64,000 nt of DNA from Clostridia bacterium. Lineage in GTDB: Bacteria; Bacillota; Clostridia; Oscillospirales; Acutalibacteraceae. The first letter of the stretch is position 1, and every line of letters starts with the position of its first letter. Below are positions 8,878-19,829 of the stretch, piece after piece. The notes under the pieces are model-generated. The model searched no databases. It was not told the origin of the DNA and saw nothing but the letters and a program-made list of their open reading frames with translations. The stretch covers positions 1 through 64,000 of the forward strand of contig JAFZFT010000092.1 in NCBI GenBank assembly GCA_017555765.1. The letters run 5' to 3'. The position numbers were made by a program, and so were the translations under genes.

Positions 8878-9840
8878 TTGAATATTAAGCATTCTTTGGT
8901 TGTACCCTGTTACAACGAAGAGGGGAACGTTGAAAACTTTCTTAACGAAGCAAAAGCCGCTATGGCCGGATACACCGACTCTTACGAGATAATTTTCGTA
9001 AATGACGGCAGTAACGACGGTACAGATAAGAATCTGAAAAAAATATGGCACGAAAATAAGGATGTAAGAATAAAAATCGTCAGCTTCTCAAGGAATTTCG
9101 GGAAAGAAGCAGCAATTTATGCAGGTCTTAGTAACGCTAATGGTGAATATATCACTGTTATCGATGCCGATTTACAGCAGGACCCTGTATATGCGGTACA
9201 AATGGGAAAGATTCTTGATGAAAATCCCGAATATGATATGGTAGCCGCATATCAGGCGGAGCGTAAGGAAGGCAAGCTGAAATCAGGCCTTAAGACTTTA
9301 TTCTATAAGCTTATAAGTAAAGCTTCAAAGATTGATTTCGTGACAGATGCAAGCGACTTCAGAACAATGAGACGTTGTGTTGCGGATACTATAGTCGCTT
9401 TACCTGAGTATCATCGCTTCTCAAAGGGGATTTTCTCTTGGGTGGGGTATAATACCTACACAATGCCTTATGATGTGCGCGACAGAGTAAGCGGTGAAAC
9501 AAAGTGGAGCTTTATGAAGCTGCTCAGATATGCTCTTGACGGAATAGTGGCTTATACGGATTTACCGTTGAAGTTACCTCTTTATACTTCAATTTTTACC
9601 GGTATTCTTTCTTTGATTGTAGTTATATGCGCTATAATTATTGATGTTTTTTCTTCGCATATAGCATCTCCGTGGGCTTATTTAATCGGTGCTGTGTTGT
9701 TTGTTTCCTCACTGATTTGTGCTATGATCGGAATTTTGGCTTGCTATATCGGGAAAATACATTCTGAGGTCAAGCACAGACCTATTTACATCGCAAAAGA
9801 GATTTTAACTTATGAAAATGATAAAAAAACTGATAACTGA
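8878..9840 (+). CDS. GT2 polyprenyl-phosphate glycosyltransferase (GtrB/CsbB-like)
   Basis: A 320-residue family-2 glycosyltransferase. VVPCYNEEGN, FVNDGSNDGT and the metal-binding VIDADLQQDP are in the N-terminal domain, followed by two C-terminal membrane helices (about residues 235-260 and 270-300). This build is seen in enzymes that move a sugar from a nucleotide donor to undecaprenyl phosphate on the inner membrane face. I place the start at TTG 8878, with AAGGGAGAGAG just upstream. It overlaps the following GtrA gene by 29 nt, a typical GtrB-GtrA pair. Confidence 0.88.
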   Translation: MNIKHSLVVPCYNEEGNVENFLNEAKAAMAGYTDSYEIIFVNDGSNDGTDKNLKKIWHENKDVRIKIVSFSRNFGKEAAIYAGLSNANGEYITVIDADLQQDPVYAVQMGKILDENPEYDMVAAYQAERKEGKLKSGLKTLFYKLISKASKIDFVTDASDFRTMRRCVADTIVALPEYHRFSKGIFSWVGYNTYTMPYDVRDRVSGETKWSFMKLLRYALDGIVAYTDLPLKLPLYTSIFTGILSLIVVICAIIIDVFSSHIASPWAYLIGAVLFVSSLICAMIGILACYIGKIHSEVKHRPIYIAKEILTYENDKKTDN

Positions 9841-10273
9841 ATACAGAGAGCAGATTGTCTATATCTTTTTCGGCGTACTGACAACAGCAGTAAATCTTGT
9901 TGTTTTTCATTTGTTTGAAAGAGTACTCGGAGAAAACCGCTATCTTGTATCTAATATTATAGCGTGGTTATGCTCTGTAGCATTTGCATATGTTACAAAT
10001 AAAATATGGGTATTCAAAAGCAAGGGTTGGAATAAAAAGATACTCCTTAAAGAAATTCCCGCCTTCGTATCAGCAAGAGTATTTTCATTTGTAATCGAAG
10101 AGCTTGGTTTATATCTTCTTGTTGATTGTCTTTCAATGAAAGCATTCAGTATTAACGTTTTCGGCTTTGAGGTTTACGGCTCAATGATTGCCAAGGTAGT
10201 ACTTGCTGTGGTTGTTGTAATTCTCAACTACGTATTTTCAAAATTTATCGTGTTTGGAAAAAGAGAGGTATAA
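9812..10273 (+). CDS. GtrA-family membrane protein (putative lipid-linked sugar flippase)
   Basis: A 153-residue protein with four predicted membrane helices and the GtrA signature (FGVLTTAVNLVVFHL and VTNKIWVFKSKG). GtrA proteins are thought to flip or help flip polyprenyl-phosphate-linked sugars across the membrane. It begins inside the GT2 gene and ends 1 nt before the GH43-like gene, so the three are co-translated. With GT2 it forms a classic module for decorating teichoic acid or another surface polymer. Confidence 0.88.
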   Translation: MKMIKKLITEYREQIVYIFFGVLTTAVNLVVFHLFERVLGENRYLVSNIIAWLCSVAFAYVTNKIWVFKSKGWNKKILLKEIPAFVSARVFSFVIEELGLYLLVDCLSMKAFSINVFGFEVYGSMIAKVVLAVVVVILNYVFSKFIVFGKREV

Positions 10274-10274
10274 T

Positions 10275-11210
10275 ATGGCTTATTTATTTGTACACTTTAA
10301 AGAAAAAATCACACCTGATGGTGAACAGGTATATTTTTCAGTTAGCAAAGATGGTTATAATTGGGAAATGCTTAACTCAGGTGAGCCTATAGTTTCAAGC
10401 AAAATGAGTACAGGCGGTTGCCGCGATATTGAAATTGCTCGACTTAAGGATGACGGATTTGTAATTATTACAACTGATGAATGCATTGCAAACAGATATG
10501 ATGAGAATCTCAATGTCAACTGGCAGATTGTTAACCGTACAGGAAGCCACGGCTTCTGTATGTGGAAGACCGATGATCTTATCAATTTTTCAGAGCAGAG
10601 TATAATAAACATCGGAAGAGATGACTTCGGATGTATGTGGGCACCTGAAATTTTTTACGATGAAACAGAAGATGAATATATGATTCATTGGGGCTCCACT
10701 GTTGCGCAGGATGACTATAGTCATATGTCCATCTATTATTCTGTTACTAAGGATTTCGTAACCTTCTCCGAACCGAAGCTTTTCTTTACTAAGTCAGCTG
10801 AGGTTCTCGATACACATATTACAAAGATAGATGGTATGTATCATATGTTTTATAAGCACGCTGAGCATCCCGGTGTAAATATGCACGCTGTTTCAGAGCA
10901 TCTCTATGGCCCTTATATGCACGATGAAGCGTTTGAAAAATATATGAGATCAATTGAGGCTTATAATTGCTACGAGGCTGACACAACATATATTCTTCCT
11001 GACGGAAAATGGTGTCTTATGCTCGACTTTTTCGGTTGTCCTAAGCCTGAAATGGGTTATGTACCGTTTGTTGCGGATAAGCCGGGAGTTGCTGAATTCG
11101 AAATGAAAAAAGAGCTTTTCAGTTTTCCGTACGGATTTAAACACGGCAAAGTAATTGAAATTACTGATGCTGAATACGAAAGATTGAAAAACCATTATAA
11201 AAACGTATAA
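10275..11210 (+). CDS. GH43-like five-bladed beta-propeller glycosidase, cytoplasmic
   Basis: A 311-residue protein with GH43-type propeller features: an early RDIEIARL, WAPEIFYDE with a likely catalytic acid, and a closing ADTTYILPDGKWCLMLD strand. No signal peptide is visible, so it probably acts inside the cell on an arabinose- or xylose-like glycoside, or is a non-enzymatic relative. I chose ATG 10275 with AGAGAGG just upstream. It is the last gene of the envelope operon before the terminator at 11214-11251. Substrate unknown. Confidence 0.7.
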   Translation: MAYLFVHFKEKITPDGEQVYFSVSKDGYNWEMLNSGEPIVSSKMSTGGCRDIEIARLKDDGFVIITTDECIANRYDENLNVNWQIVNRTGSHGFCMWKTDDLINFSEQSIINIGRDDFGCMWAPEIFYDETEDEYMIHWGSTVAQDDYSHMSIYYSVTKDFVTFSEPKLFFTKSAEVLDTHITKIDGMYHMFYKHAEHPGVNMHAVSEHLYGPYMHDEAFEKYMRSIEAYNCYEADTTYILPDGKWCLMLDFFGCPKPEMGYVPFVADKPGVAEFEMKKELFSFPYGFKHGKVIEITDAEYERLKNHYKNV

Positions 11211-11213
11211 AAA

Positions 11214-11251
11214 ACACGGTTGAACGATAAAGTTCAGCCGTGTAATTTTTT
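11214..11251 (+). terminator. Intrinsic terminator of the envelope operon
   Basis: A 12-nt arm 11214-11225 pairs with 11232-11243 around GATAAA, followed by AA and TTTTTT (11246-11251). An A-run also precedes the stem. A candidate promoter for the next RNA overlaps it (11220-11248). Confidence 0.85.
11220..11248 (+). promoter_or_regulatory. Candidate promoter for the structured RNA, embedded in a terminator
   Basis: TTGAAC (11220-11225) and TAATTT (11243-11248) are 17 bp apart, which would start transcription near 11255, right where the structured RNA begins. The elements lie inside the terminator stem and T-tract. Moderate match; no experimental support. Confidence 0.4.
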
Positions 11252-11254
11252 ATT

Positions 11255-11430
11255 CACCCGCCGTGCCGTAAGTGTTGTGTATAACCTGCTCTATGGCAGG
11301 ATGGTGATTGCGAGTCAGGTTCACGCTCCCTTCGTCCGCATAGCGGGAGGTCTGCAATCCGCTGACAAAGCGTCTCTCCGTTTAATAACTTGTTGGGTTA
11401 TAACGAACACAGTAATCGAACACAGCAGGC
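11255..11430 (+). ncRNA. ssrS: Structured RNA, probable 6S RNA
   Basis: A non-coding stretch with nested pairing. The closing stem pairs 11272-11276 with 11406-11410 and 11280-11286 with 11396-11402, split by a 3x3 internal loop. An apical arm pairs 11306-11311 with 11354-11359 and 11326-11330 with 11345-11349. A small hairpin (11285-11289 with 11296-11300) sits on the 5' side of the bubble, and another (11360-11362 with 11370-11372) on the 3' side. A long irregular rod of ~175 nt with a large central bubble and a GTGTT/AACAC closing pair resembles 6S RNA, the inhibitor that mimics an open promoter. The pairing is seen; the identity is inferred. The ends are approximate. Confidence 0.45.
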
Positions 11431-11436
11431 AGTTGT

Positions 11437-11751
11437 TTATTCTTTGATTGAGTCCTCAGCCTCATATTTTTCGATGAGTCTGTCCTCGAAAATATTGCCG
11501 ATTTCATTGAATTCCTTTTCGTCTTCAATCTGTACGAGGAAGGTTTCGCCGTCTTCTTCCATAACCTTAAGAATGAGAACATCGCCGTCATCGTCAAGGA
11601 TTTCAACTTCGTCATCATAAATAGGTAAGAGAGCTACATATCTGTTGCCGTCATCAGTTTCAATTCTGTCGAGCTCTTCAAAGAGGTGCTCGATGCCGTC
11701 ATCGTCAACTACGCTGACGATATCCATATCCATATTTAATTCATCACTCAT
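11437..11751 (-). CDS. DUF1292 (YrzB-like) acidic protein
   Basis: A 104-residue, strongly acidic protein. The DUF1292 core is seen in YVALLPIYDD, DDDGDVLILKVMEEDGE and FLVQIEDEKEFNEI. The family has no known biochemical role. It is a single minus-strand gene facing the structured RNA and divergent from the kinase-V-ATPase operon. Its own promoter lies at 11786-11814, and AAAGGAC provides a modest ribosome site. Confidence 0.9.
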   Translation of the reverse strand: MSDELNMDMDIVSVVDDDGIEHLFEELDRIETDDGNRYVALLPIYDDEVEILDDDGDVLILKVMEEDGETFLVQIEDEKEFNEIGNIFEDRLIEKYEAEDSIKE

Positions 11752-11785
11752 AGTATATTATATGTCCTTTCTTTGTGTTTATTAT

Positions 11786-11814
11786 ATTGTAATATTTTAA
11801 AGGTGTATTGTCAA
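11786..11814 (-). promoter_or_regulatory. Promoter of the DUF1292 gene
   Basis: On the minus strand, TTGACA (11814-11809) and TACAAT (11791-11786) are 17 bp apart, a near-consensus sigma-A promoter. The expected start is near 11780, about 30 nt before the ATG at 11751. Confidence 0.75.
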
Positions 11815-11856
11815 TAAAACTTTGAAAATATTAATGATAAAAATATTAAAAATAAG

Positions 11857-11886
11857 TTGTGTTTTGTCTATATCTTGTGTTATAAT
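11857..11886 (+). promoter_or_regulatory. Extended -10 promoter of the kinase/V-ATPase operon
   Basis: TATAAT (11881-11886) is preceded directly by TGT, an extended -10 element, with TTGTGT (11857-11862) 18 bp upstream. It is about 75 nt before the kinase ATG. The same TGTGTTATAAT core occurs before nusB. Confidence 0.65.
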
Positions 11887-11962
11887 ACACACTGTATAAT
11901 AATATTTTGATTATTTCGATTTTATATATTAAAATTTAGTTTTTTGAGGGAAGTGAAAATAT

Positions 11963-13315
11963 ATGTCAAATTCTTTGAACCCTGTTTTCGGAGAATGGTA
12001 TACCTACAAGCAGATTGGTAATGGTACCGATGGTAAGGTTTTTTCAATATATAAAGAAAAATATAACGGAGAAAGAGAGTACTCTGTACTTAAAATAATA
12101 AGACTCGGTGATAATAGAAACGAGAGAAAGCATTTTGCTTCTGATGACAAATCCTTCTCAAATGAGGATGAATATTTCGATTATCTTATAAAAAAAATAA
12201 CCGAAAATATTGAAAAAGTAAAGAATTCGGATGCATCTAAATATATTTTAAAATACGAGGATATTGAATTCAGACGAGCAAGTGACGGAAAGGGCAGACT
12301 TATACTTCTCAAGCTTGAAAATGCAAAATCTCTTACAGAGGTTATAAAAGAGCTCAGCTTTACTCCTGAGGAAATTCTGCGTCTGGGTATAAATATCTGT
12401 TCCGCTTTGTCTAAATGCAGAGAGTTCGGATATATTTATCCTAACCTTAAGCCTGAAAACATTATGTTCACAGAGGATGGAAGATGTAAGCTCGGCGATT
12501 TCGGTACCTTCAGTTGTCTGGAGCCGGCAAAGACATCTGTTTCCTATAAGCGTACACAGTACTATATGGCTCCGGAATATATAAAAAGCGGTAATATCAA
12601 CTGTACTGCCGATACTTATTCTTTAGGCCTTGTTTTGTACATGCTTGCAAACAGAAACCGCTTACCTTTTACTGAGCCGTATCCTGAAAAGGTTACAATC
12701 AATTCTCTGAATGAAGCTACTCAGAAGAGAGTATCCGCACAGCAACTTGAAAGACCGATATTTGCGTCTGATGAGCTTTGGTGTATAATCAGAAAGGCTT
12801 GTAATTATAATCCTAACAAAAGATATTTTTCACCTGATCAGATGCTATCAGACTTGAAAAATGCTCTTGAAAAAAAGCCGTTTCAGGAACCTGAGTTTGA
12901 TGATGTTTACTCCAAAAGTATAACTGAATCCGATGATGATGAGGACGTTCTTATCCCTGAAATTGAGTCCGACAGCGGATGTGTTGAATATACAACACCC
13001 GTGCTTTCAATAAGAGAAGAAGTTCAGATTCCTGATGTTGATCCGGTATATAAAGTAAGGAAGTCAGGCAAACCGATAAAGAAGGCGGTCAGCAATGAAA
13101 AAATTCCTGAAATTAAAAGTACAACTGTAAAAAGAAATCCTGATTCTAAAAAGGTAATTATTACGGCTATTATTGCTCTTATAATGATTGTTTTGTTTTT
13201 GTTATCTGTAGTTCTTCATAATTATGCTAAATCTGACGATACTATTATTGCACAGGTTTCAGTATTAATTTCTGAGGGCATTTTTAACGGAGGTGTTTTA
13301 TACAATGGCTGTTGA
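11963..13315 (+). CDS. Ser/Thr kinase-fold membrane protein, predicted pseudokinase
   Basis: A 450-residue protein. Residues ~10-300 are a protein-kinase fold with GNGTDGKVF glycine loop, Lys44 in SVLKII, LKPENIM, Asp179 in DFG, and an APE motif (MAPEY). The catalytic HRD is YPN: the Asp is replaced by Asn161, which usually abolishes phosphotransfer. An acidic linker follows, then one membrane helix (about residues 396-420) and a short outside tail with no PASTA repeats. It overlaps the first V-ATPase gene by 11 nt, so the two are translationally coupled. An atypical active kinase cannot be excluded. Confidence 0.82.
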   Translation: MSNSLNPVFGEWYTYKQIGNGTDGKVFSIYKEKYNGEREYSVLKIIRLGDNRNERKHFASDDKSFSNEDEYFDYLIKKITENIEKVKNSDASKYILKYEDIEFRRASDGKGRLILLKLENAKSLTEVIKELSFTPEEILRLGINICSALSKCREFGYIYPNLKPENIMFTEDGRCKLGDFGTFSCLEPAKTSVSYKRTQYYMAPEYIKSGNINCTADTYSLGLVLYMLANRNRLPFTEPYPEKVTINSLNEATQKRVSAQQLERPIFASDELWCIIRKACNYNPNKRYFSPDQMLSDLKNALEKKPFQEPEFDDVYSKSITESDDDEDVLIPEIESDSGCVEYTTPVLSIREEVQIPDVDPVYKVRKSGKPIKKAVSNEKIPEIKSTTVKRNPDSKKVIITAIIALIMIVLFLLSVVLHNYAKSDDTIIAQVSVLISEGIFNGGVLYNGC

Positions 13316-13616
13316 AATGGTTAAAGCTATCATGAAGGCTGAAGCTACCGGTCGTGAAATGGAAAGTGTTGCAGAAAAGACTGTTGAAAAAATGCTTTCG
13401 GATGCGGAGATACAGGGTGAGATAATTATAAAATCTGCAATAGAACAGGCAAAAAATCAAGCCAATATTATACTTAGTGAAGCTGAATATTCGGCAAACG
13501 GAATTATAAAGCAGGCGGAAAAGCTTGCTGAACTGAGAGAGAAAAAGTCGATATCAGACACTGAAAAAAAGTATGAGTATGCAATTAAACTTGTACTTGA
13601 AGAAATAGTAAAATGA
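13305..13616 (+). CDS. V-type ATPase subunit G/H (peripheral stalk)
   Basis: A 103-residue, almost wholly helical protein with heptad-like Ala/Glu/Lys composition, expected to form the peripheral stalk coiled coil with subunit E. ATG 13305 follows AACGGAGG. The GTG at 13293 overlaps that SD and is rejected. It starts within the end of the kinase-fold gene and precedes subunit I by 36 nt. The call rests on coiled-coil character and operon position, as this subunit is poorly conserved. Confidence 0.75.
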   Translation: MAVEMVKAIMKAEATGREMESVAEKTVEKMLSDAEIQGEIIIKSAIEQAKNQANIILSEAEYSANGIIKQAEKLAELREKKSISDTEKKYEYAIKLVLEEIVK

Positions 13617-13652
13617 TTTTATCCGAAGTTAAGCTGAAGGGGGTGTCGCTTT

Positions 13653-16110
<2,458 letters not shown>

Positions 16111-16148
16111 TAAGCAATGTGAAGTTTACTTGGTGAGGAGATGAGATA

Positions 16149-16739
16149 ATGACGGGACTTGAGAAGATAACTGAAAAGATATTACTCGAATCTCAGAAAA
16201 ACTGTGAAAAAATACTTGAGAACGGAACCGCTCAGGTTAAAGAAATATTAGCAAATGCAAAGCTTACTGCGGACGAAAAAGCAAGGGCTATTATTGAAAG
16301 TGCTGAGTCCGATGCAGCCAAAAAAAATGCAATGGCCAAAAGTAGTGCCGAATCAATTACAAGAAACAGATATCTTGAAATACGTAACGCCATACTTAAT
16401 GATATTATTTCGGCGGCGTACGAAACCATTGAGCATCTTTCCGACGAAGAGTACTTCGAATTGATTAAAAAGCTTTGCTATAAGCATATCCAGACCGGTG
16501 AATGCACGATGCACATGAATGGTTCTGATTTATTTAGACTTCCCCAAAACTTTGAAGATGAAATCAATTCGGTTATTTTTGAAAAAGGTGCAGTACACGT
16601 TTCGGAACCCCCGATTGATATTGAAAACGGTTTCGTACTGGTTTATGACGGTTTCGAGGTCAATTGTACATTCAGGGCTGTTTTTGATGAGTCAATGGAA
16701 AATCTTAAATTTGCTCTTAGTAAAGAGTTGTTTAACTGA
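16149..16739 (+). CDS. ntpE: V-type ATP synthase subunit E
   Basis: A 196-residue protein with a long Ala/Glu/Lys-rich N-terminal helix (residues ~1-85), the stalk coiled coil, and a globular C-terminal domain (GFVLVYDGFEVNCTFRAVFDE) that caps the catalytic head. Length and layout match subunit E, partner of subunit G in the peripheral stator. ATG 16149 follows GGTGAGGAG. Confidence 0.9.
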   Translation: MTGLEKITEKILLESQKNCEKILENGTAQVKEILANAKLTADEKARAIIESAESDAAKKNAMAKSSAESITRNRYLEIRNAILNDIISAAYETIEHLSDEEYFELIKKLCYKHIQTGECTMHMNGSDLFRLPQNFEDEINSVIFEKGAVHVSEPPIDIENGFVLVYDGFEVNCTFRAVFDESMENLKFALSKELFN

Positions 16740-16751
16740 CGGAGGAACTAT

Positions 16752-17720
16752 ATGAAAGATACTGATTATGCTTTCTGTGTTGCCAGAATCAGAGCTAACG
16801 AGTCGAATTTGCTTAGTGCAGAGTTTATCAAAAAGCTTGCAGAAGCAGAGAACTACGAAGCTGCAGTTAATCTTCTTGTAACAGTGGGCTGGATTGACAG
16901 TGACGCCAAAGATGATGACTATATAAGGGTACAGAGCCGTAACCTTTGGACACTCCTTAGCGAAAGTGTACCCGACAAAAAGGTGCTTGACTATTTATGC
17001 GTACTTAATGATTATTTCAATATAAAAACTGCGATAAAGTGTGTACTCAGCGGAGAAAATGCAGACAAATACTATGCTGAACCGTCGTCCTTGGTATTAG
17101 GTAGTCTTTGCGGCTCTATTGATAGCAGAGACTATGATACATTTAAAAGTGAAAGTATGCGTGCGGCAACAAAAACTGCCTTTGAAACTGTTTGTATTAC
17201 AAACAGAGGACAGGATGCTGAGATGATTCTTGACGTAGCGGCGCTTGAAGCTTTACTCGAGATTTATTCTAAGTGTAAGTATCGTGTCTTTTCTGAGATA
17301 TGTGCGTTTATTGTTGATTCGTCGAACATCAGAACAGCAATAAGATGTGCTTGCAATAAAAAAGATGCCGAATTCATAGCTGCAGCACTTTCGGATTGTT
17401 GTAAAATAAAAAAAGATAAGCTTATCAGTGAGTCTGTCGATGGTGTAGAAGCTCTAAGGGAGTACCTTTCAACAAGTGAATACTCAAAAGGCGCGGAGTT
17501 ATATTTTACCAATTCTGCTCTTTATGATAATTGGTGTGAGAAAAAGGTTCTCGAAATTGCAACCGGCTCAGGATTTACTGCGTTCGGATTTGATCCGGTT
17601 TGCGCTTATTTTTATAGGAAAAACAATGAAATTAAAACAGTTAAGCTTATACTTAACGCTAAAAAATCAGGTATACCTACAGATTTGCTCAAGGAAAGGG
17701 TGATGGTTGCTTATGCATAA
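16752..17720 (+). CDS. ntpC: V-type ATP synthase subunit C
   Basis: A 322-residue helical protein with YAFCVARIRANESNLLS at the N-terminus, typical of the V-ATPase C (yeast d-like) subunit that seats the central stalk on the membrane ring. ATG 16752 follows ACGGAGGA. It overlaps subunit F by 8 nt, and its position between E and F is the usual order. Confidence 0.92.
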   Translation: MKDTDYAFCVARIRANESNLLSAEFIKKLAEAENYEAAVNLLVTVGWIDSDAKDDDYIRVQSRNLWTLLSESVPDKKVLDYLCVLNDYFNIKTAIKCVLSGENADKYYAEPSSLVLGSLCGSIDSRDYDTFKSESMRAATKTAFETVCITNRGQDAEMILDVAALEALLEIYSKCKYRVFSEICAFIVDSSNIRTAIRCACNKKDAEFIAAALSDCCKIKKDKLISESVDGVEALREYLSTSEYSKGAELYFTNSALYDNWCEKKVLEIATGSGFTAFGFDPVCAYFYRKNNEIKTVKLILNAKKSGIPTDLLKERVMVAYA

Positions 17721-18024
17721 AATTGCTGTAATGGGTGACCGTGACAGTGTTTCGGGTTTTGCTTGTTTGGGCCTTGAAACATTTTTCATTAACGATAAAG
17801 CTACTGGTGAAAGAAAATTAAAAGAGCTTTCAAATAATGGTTATGCAATTATTTTCATTACTGAGGCTCTTGCTTCTGAGCTGAGCAATGAAATAGAAAA
17901 ATATAAAGATGGAATTACTCCTGCAATAATCCTGATACCTGGTGTGTCAGGTAATACAGGCGAGGGTATGTCTTCTGTTTTAAGAAGTGTTGAAAGAGCA
18001 GTCGGCTCTCAGCTTCTTGATTGA
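17713..18024 (+). CDS. ntpG: V-type ATP synthase subunit F
   Basis: A 103-residue Rossmann-like protein: [20 protein letters not shown] at the start and IILIPG before the C-terminal helix are hallmarks of the central-stalk F subunit, called NtpG in Enterococcus. I use ATG 17713, with AAGGAAAGGGTGATGG upstream, instead of TTG 17707. The gene starts inside the end of the subunit C gene. Confidence 0.93.
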   Translation: MHKIAVMGDRDSVSGFACLGLETFFINDKATGERKLKELSNNGYAIIFITEALASELSNEIEKYKDGITPAIILIPGVSGNTGEGMSSVLRSVERAVGSQLLD

Positions 18025-18059
18025 TATATAAATCATCAAATGATGGAAAAGGTGATAAA

Positions 18060-19829
18060 ATGAGCAAGGGAACAATTATAAAAATATCAGGACCTCTTGT
18101 TGTTGCATCCGGTATGAAGGATGCGAATATGTTTGACGTGGTCAGGGTTAGTGAACAGAACCTTATCGGTGAAATAATTGAAATGCATTCGGATAATGCT
18201 TCAATTCAGGTTTATGAGGAAACTTCAGGGCTTAAGACCGGCGGGAAGGTAATCTCAACCGGAGAACCTCTCAGCGTTGAACTTGGCCCCGGACTTATAG
18301 GAAGTATTTTCGACGGAATACAGCGTCCTCTTGTTGAAATAATGAAAAAATGTGGCAACAACCTCGAAAGAGGTGTTGAGGTGCCTTCTCTTAACCGAGA
18401 AAAACTATGGGTGTTTGAACCCTGCATTTCCGAAGGAGAGAAAGTTTCTGCAGGTGATATTATCGGTTCAATTCAGGAAACTGATGTTGTATCACATAAA
18501 ATTATGATTCCTCCCGGAATCAACGGTATTATAAAAGAAATTACCGGCGGCACTTGTACTGTTGAAGATGTTGTTGCAATCGTACTCGATGAAAAGGGGC
18601 AGGAGCACGGCATTGGTGTAATGCAGAAATGGCCCGTACGAAAGGGCAGACCTTATAAGCGTAAGCTTTCTCCTGAGAGACCTCTTGTAACTGGTCAGCG
18701 TGTTGTTGATGCGCTGTTTCCTATTGCTAAGGGCGGTGTCGCTGCTATTCCCGGACCCTTTGGTAGCGGTAAGACTGTTACACAGCATCAGCTCGCTAAG
18801 TGGGCAGATGCCGATATCGTTGTTTATATCGGTTGCGGTGAGCGCGGAAATGAGATGACGGACGTTCTTAATGAATTCCCCGAACTTTTAGACCCTCATA
18901 CTGGGAAATCTCTTATGGAAAGAACTGTGTTGATTGCCAATACATCAGATATGCCTGTTGCTGCCCGTGAGGCTTCAATTTATACAGGAATTACTATTGC
19001 TGAGTATTTCCGTGATATGGGATATAGTGTTGCCCTTATGGCTGACTCTACCTCGCGGTGGGCTGAGGCTTTACGTGAAATGTCAGGCAGATTAGAGGAA
19101 ATGCCCGGTGAAGAGGGTTATCCTGCTTATCTCGGTAGCAGACTTGCACAGTTTTATGAGCGTGCAGGCAGAGTTATTTCTCTTGGTAAAGATGACAGAG
19201 AGGGAGCATTGTCAGTTATAGGTGCAGTTTCCCCTGCGGGTGGCGATATCTCCGAACCGGTCAGCCAGGCTACACTTCGTATTGTTAAGGTTTTCTGGGG
19301 GCTTGATTCTTCTCTTGCTTATAAACGCCACTTCCCGGCTATCAACTGGCTTACAAGTTATTCCTTATATGCCGATTCTCTCGGTGCTTGGTTTAATGAA
19401 AATGTTGCTGATGATTGGACTAAGCTCCGCACACAGATTATGCGCTTACTTTCTGAAGAGGCTGAGCTTAACGAGATGGTTAAGCTTGTTGGTATGGACG
19501 CTCTTTCGGCTGCTGACAGACTAAAAATGGAAGCTGCACGTTCAATAAGAGAAGATTTCCTTCATCAGCTTGCCTTCCACGAAGTTGATACCTATACATC
19601 AGCTAATAAGCAGCATCTTATGATGAAGCTTGTATGTGAGTTCTACAATCAGGCATCTGTATGTGTTGAAAACGGTGCTGATATTGTGAAAATCGCGGCG
19701 ATGCCCGTACGTGAGAGCATCGGCAGATTTAAATATGTAGCTGAAGATGAAACATCTGAGGCTTTTGAAAAAATAATGGCGGAGCTCAAGGCTCAGTTGG
19801 ATGATTGCATGAAAGGGGAGGATGACTAA
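18060..19829 (+). CDS. ntpA: V-type ATP synthase catalytic subunit A
   Basis: A 589-residue catalytic subunit. The P-loop GPFGSGKT is at residues 232-239; [31 protein letters not shown] and the non-homologous insert before the P-loop are all present. ATG 18060 with AAAAGGTGA upstream gives the standard length; the frame stays open upstream but without a better start. Its stop TAATG shares bases with the ATG of subunit B. It hydrolyses or makes ATP in the A3B3 head. Confidence 0.98.
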   Translation: MSKGTIIKISGPLVVASGMKDANMFDVVRVSEQNLIGEIIEMHSDNASIQVYEETSGLKTGGKVISTGEPLSVELGPGLIGSIFDGIQRPLVEIMKKCGNNLERGVEVPSLNREKLWVFEPCISEGEKVSAGDIIGSIQETDVVSHKIMIPPGINGIIKEITGGTCTVEDVVAIVLDEKGQEHGIGVMQKWPVRKGRPYKRKLSPERPLVTGQRVVDALFPIAKGGVAAIPGPFGSGKTVTQHQLAKWADADIVVYIGCGERGNEMTDVLNEFPELLDPHTGKSLMERTVLIANTSDMPVAAREASIYTGITIAEYFRDMGYSVALMADSTSRWAEALREMSGRLEEMPGEEGYPAYLGSRLAQFYERAGRVISLGKDDREGALSVIGAVSPAGGDISEPVSQATLRIVKVFWGLDSSLAYKRHFPAINWLTSYSLYADSLGAWFNENVADDWTKLRTQIMRLLSEEAELNEMVKLVGMDALSAADRLKMEAARSIREDFLHQLAFHEVDTYTSANKQHLMMKLVCEFYNQASVCVENGADIVKIAAMPVRESIGRFKYVAEDETSEAFEKIMAELKAQLDDCMKGEDD

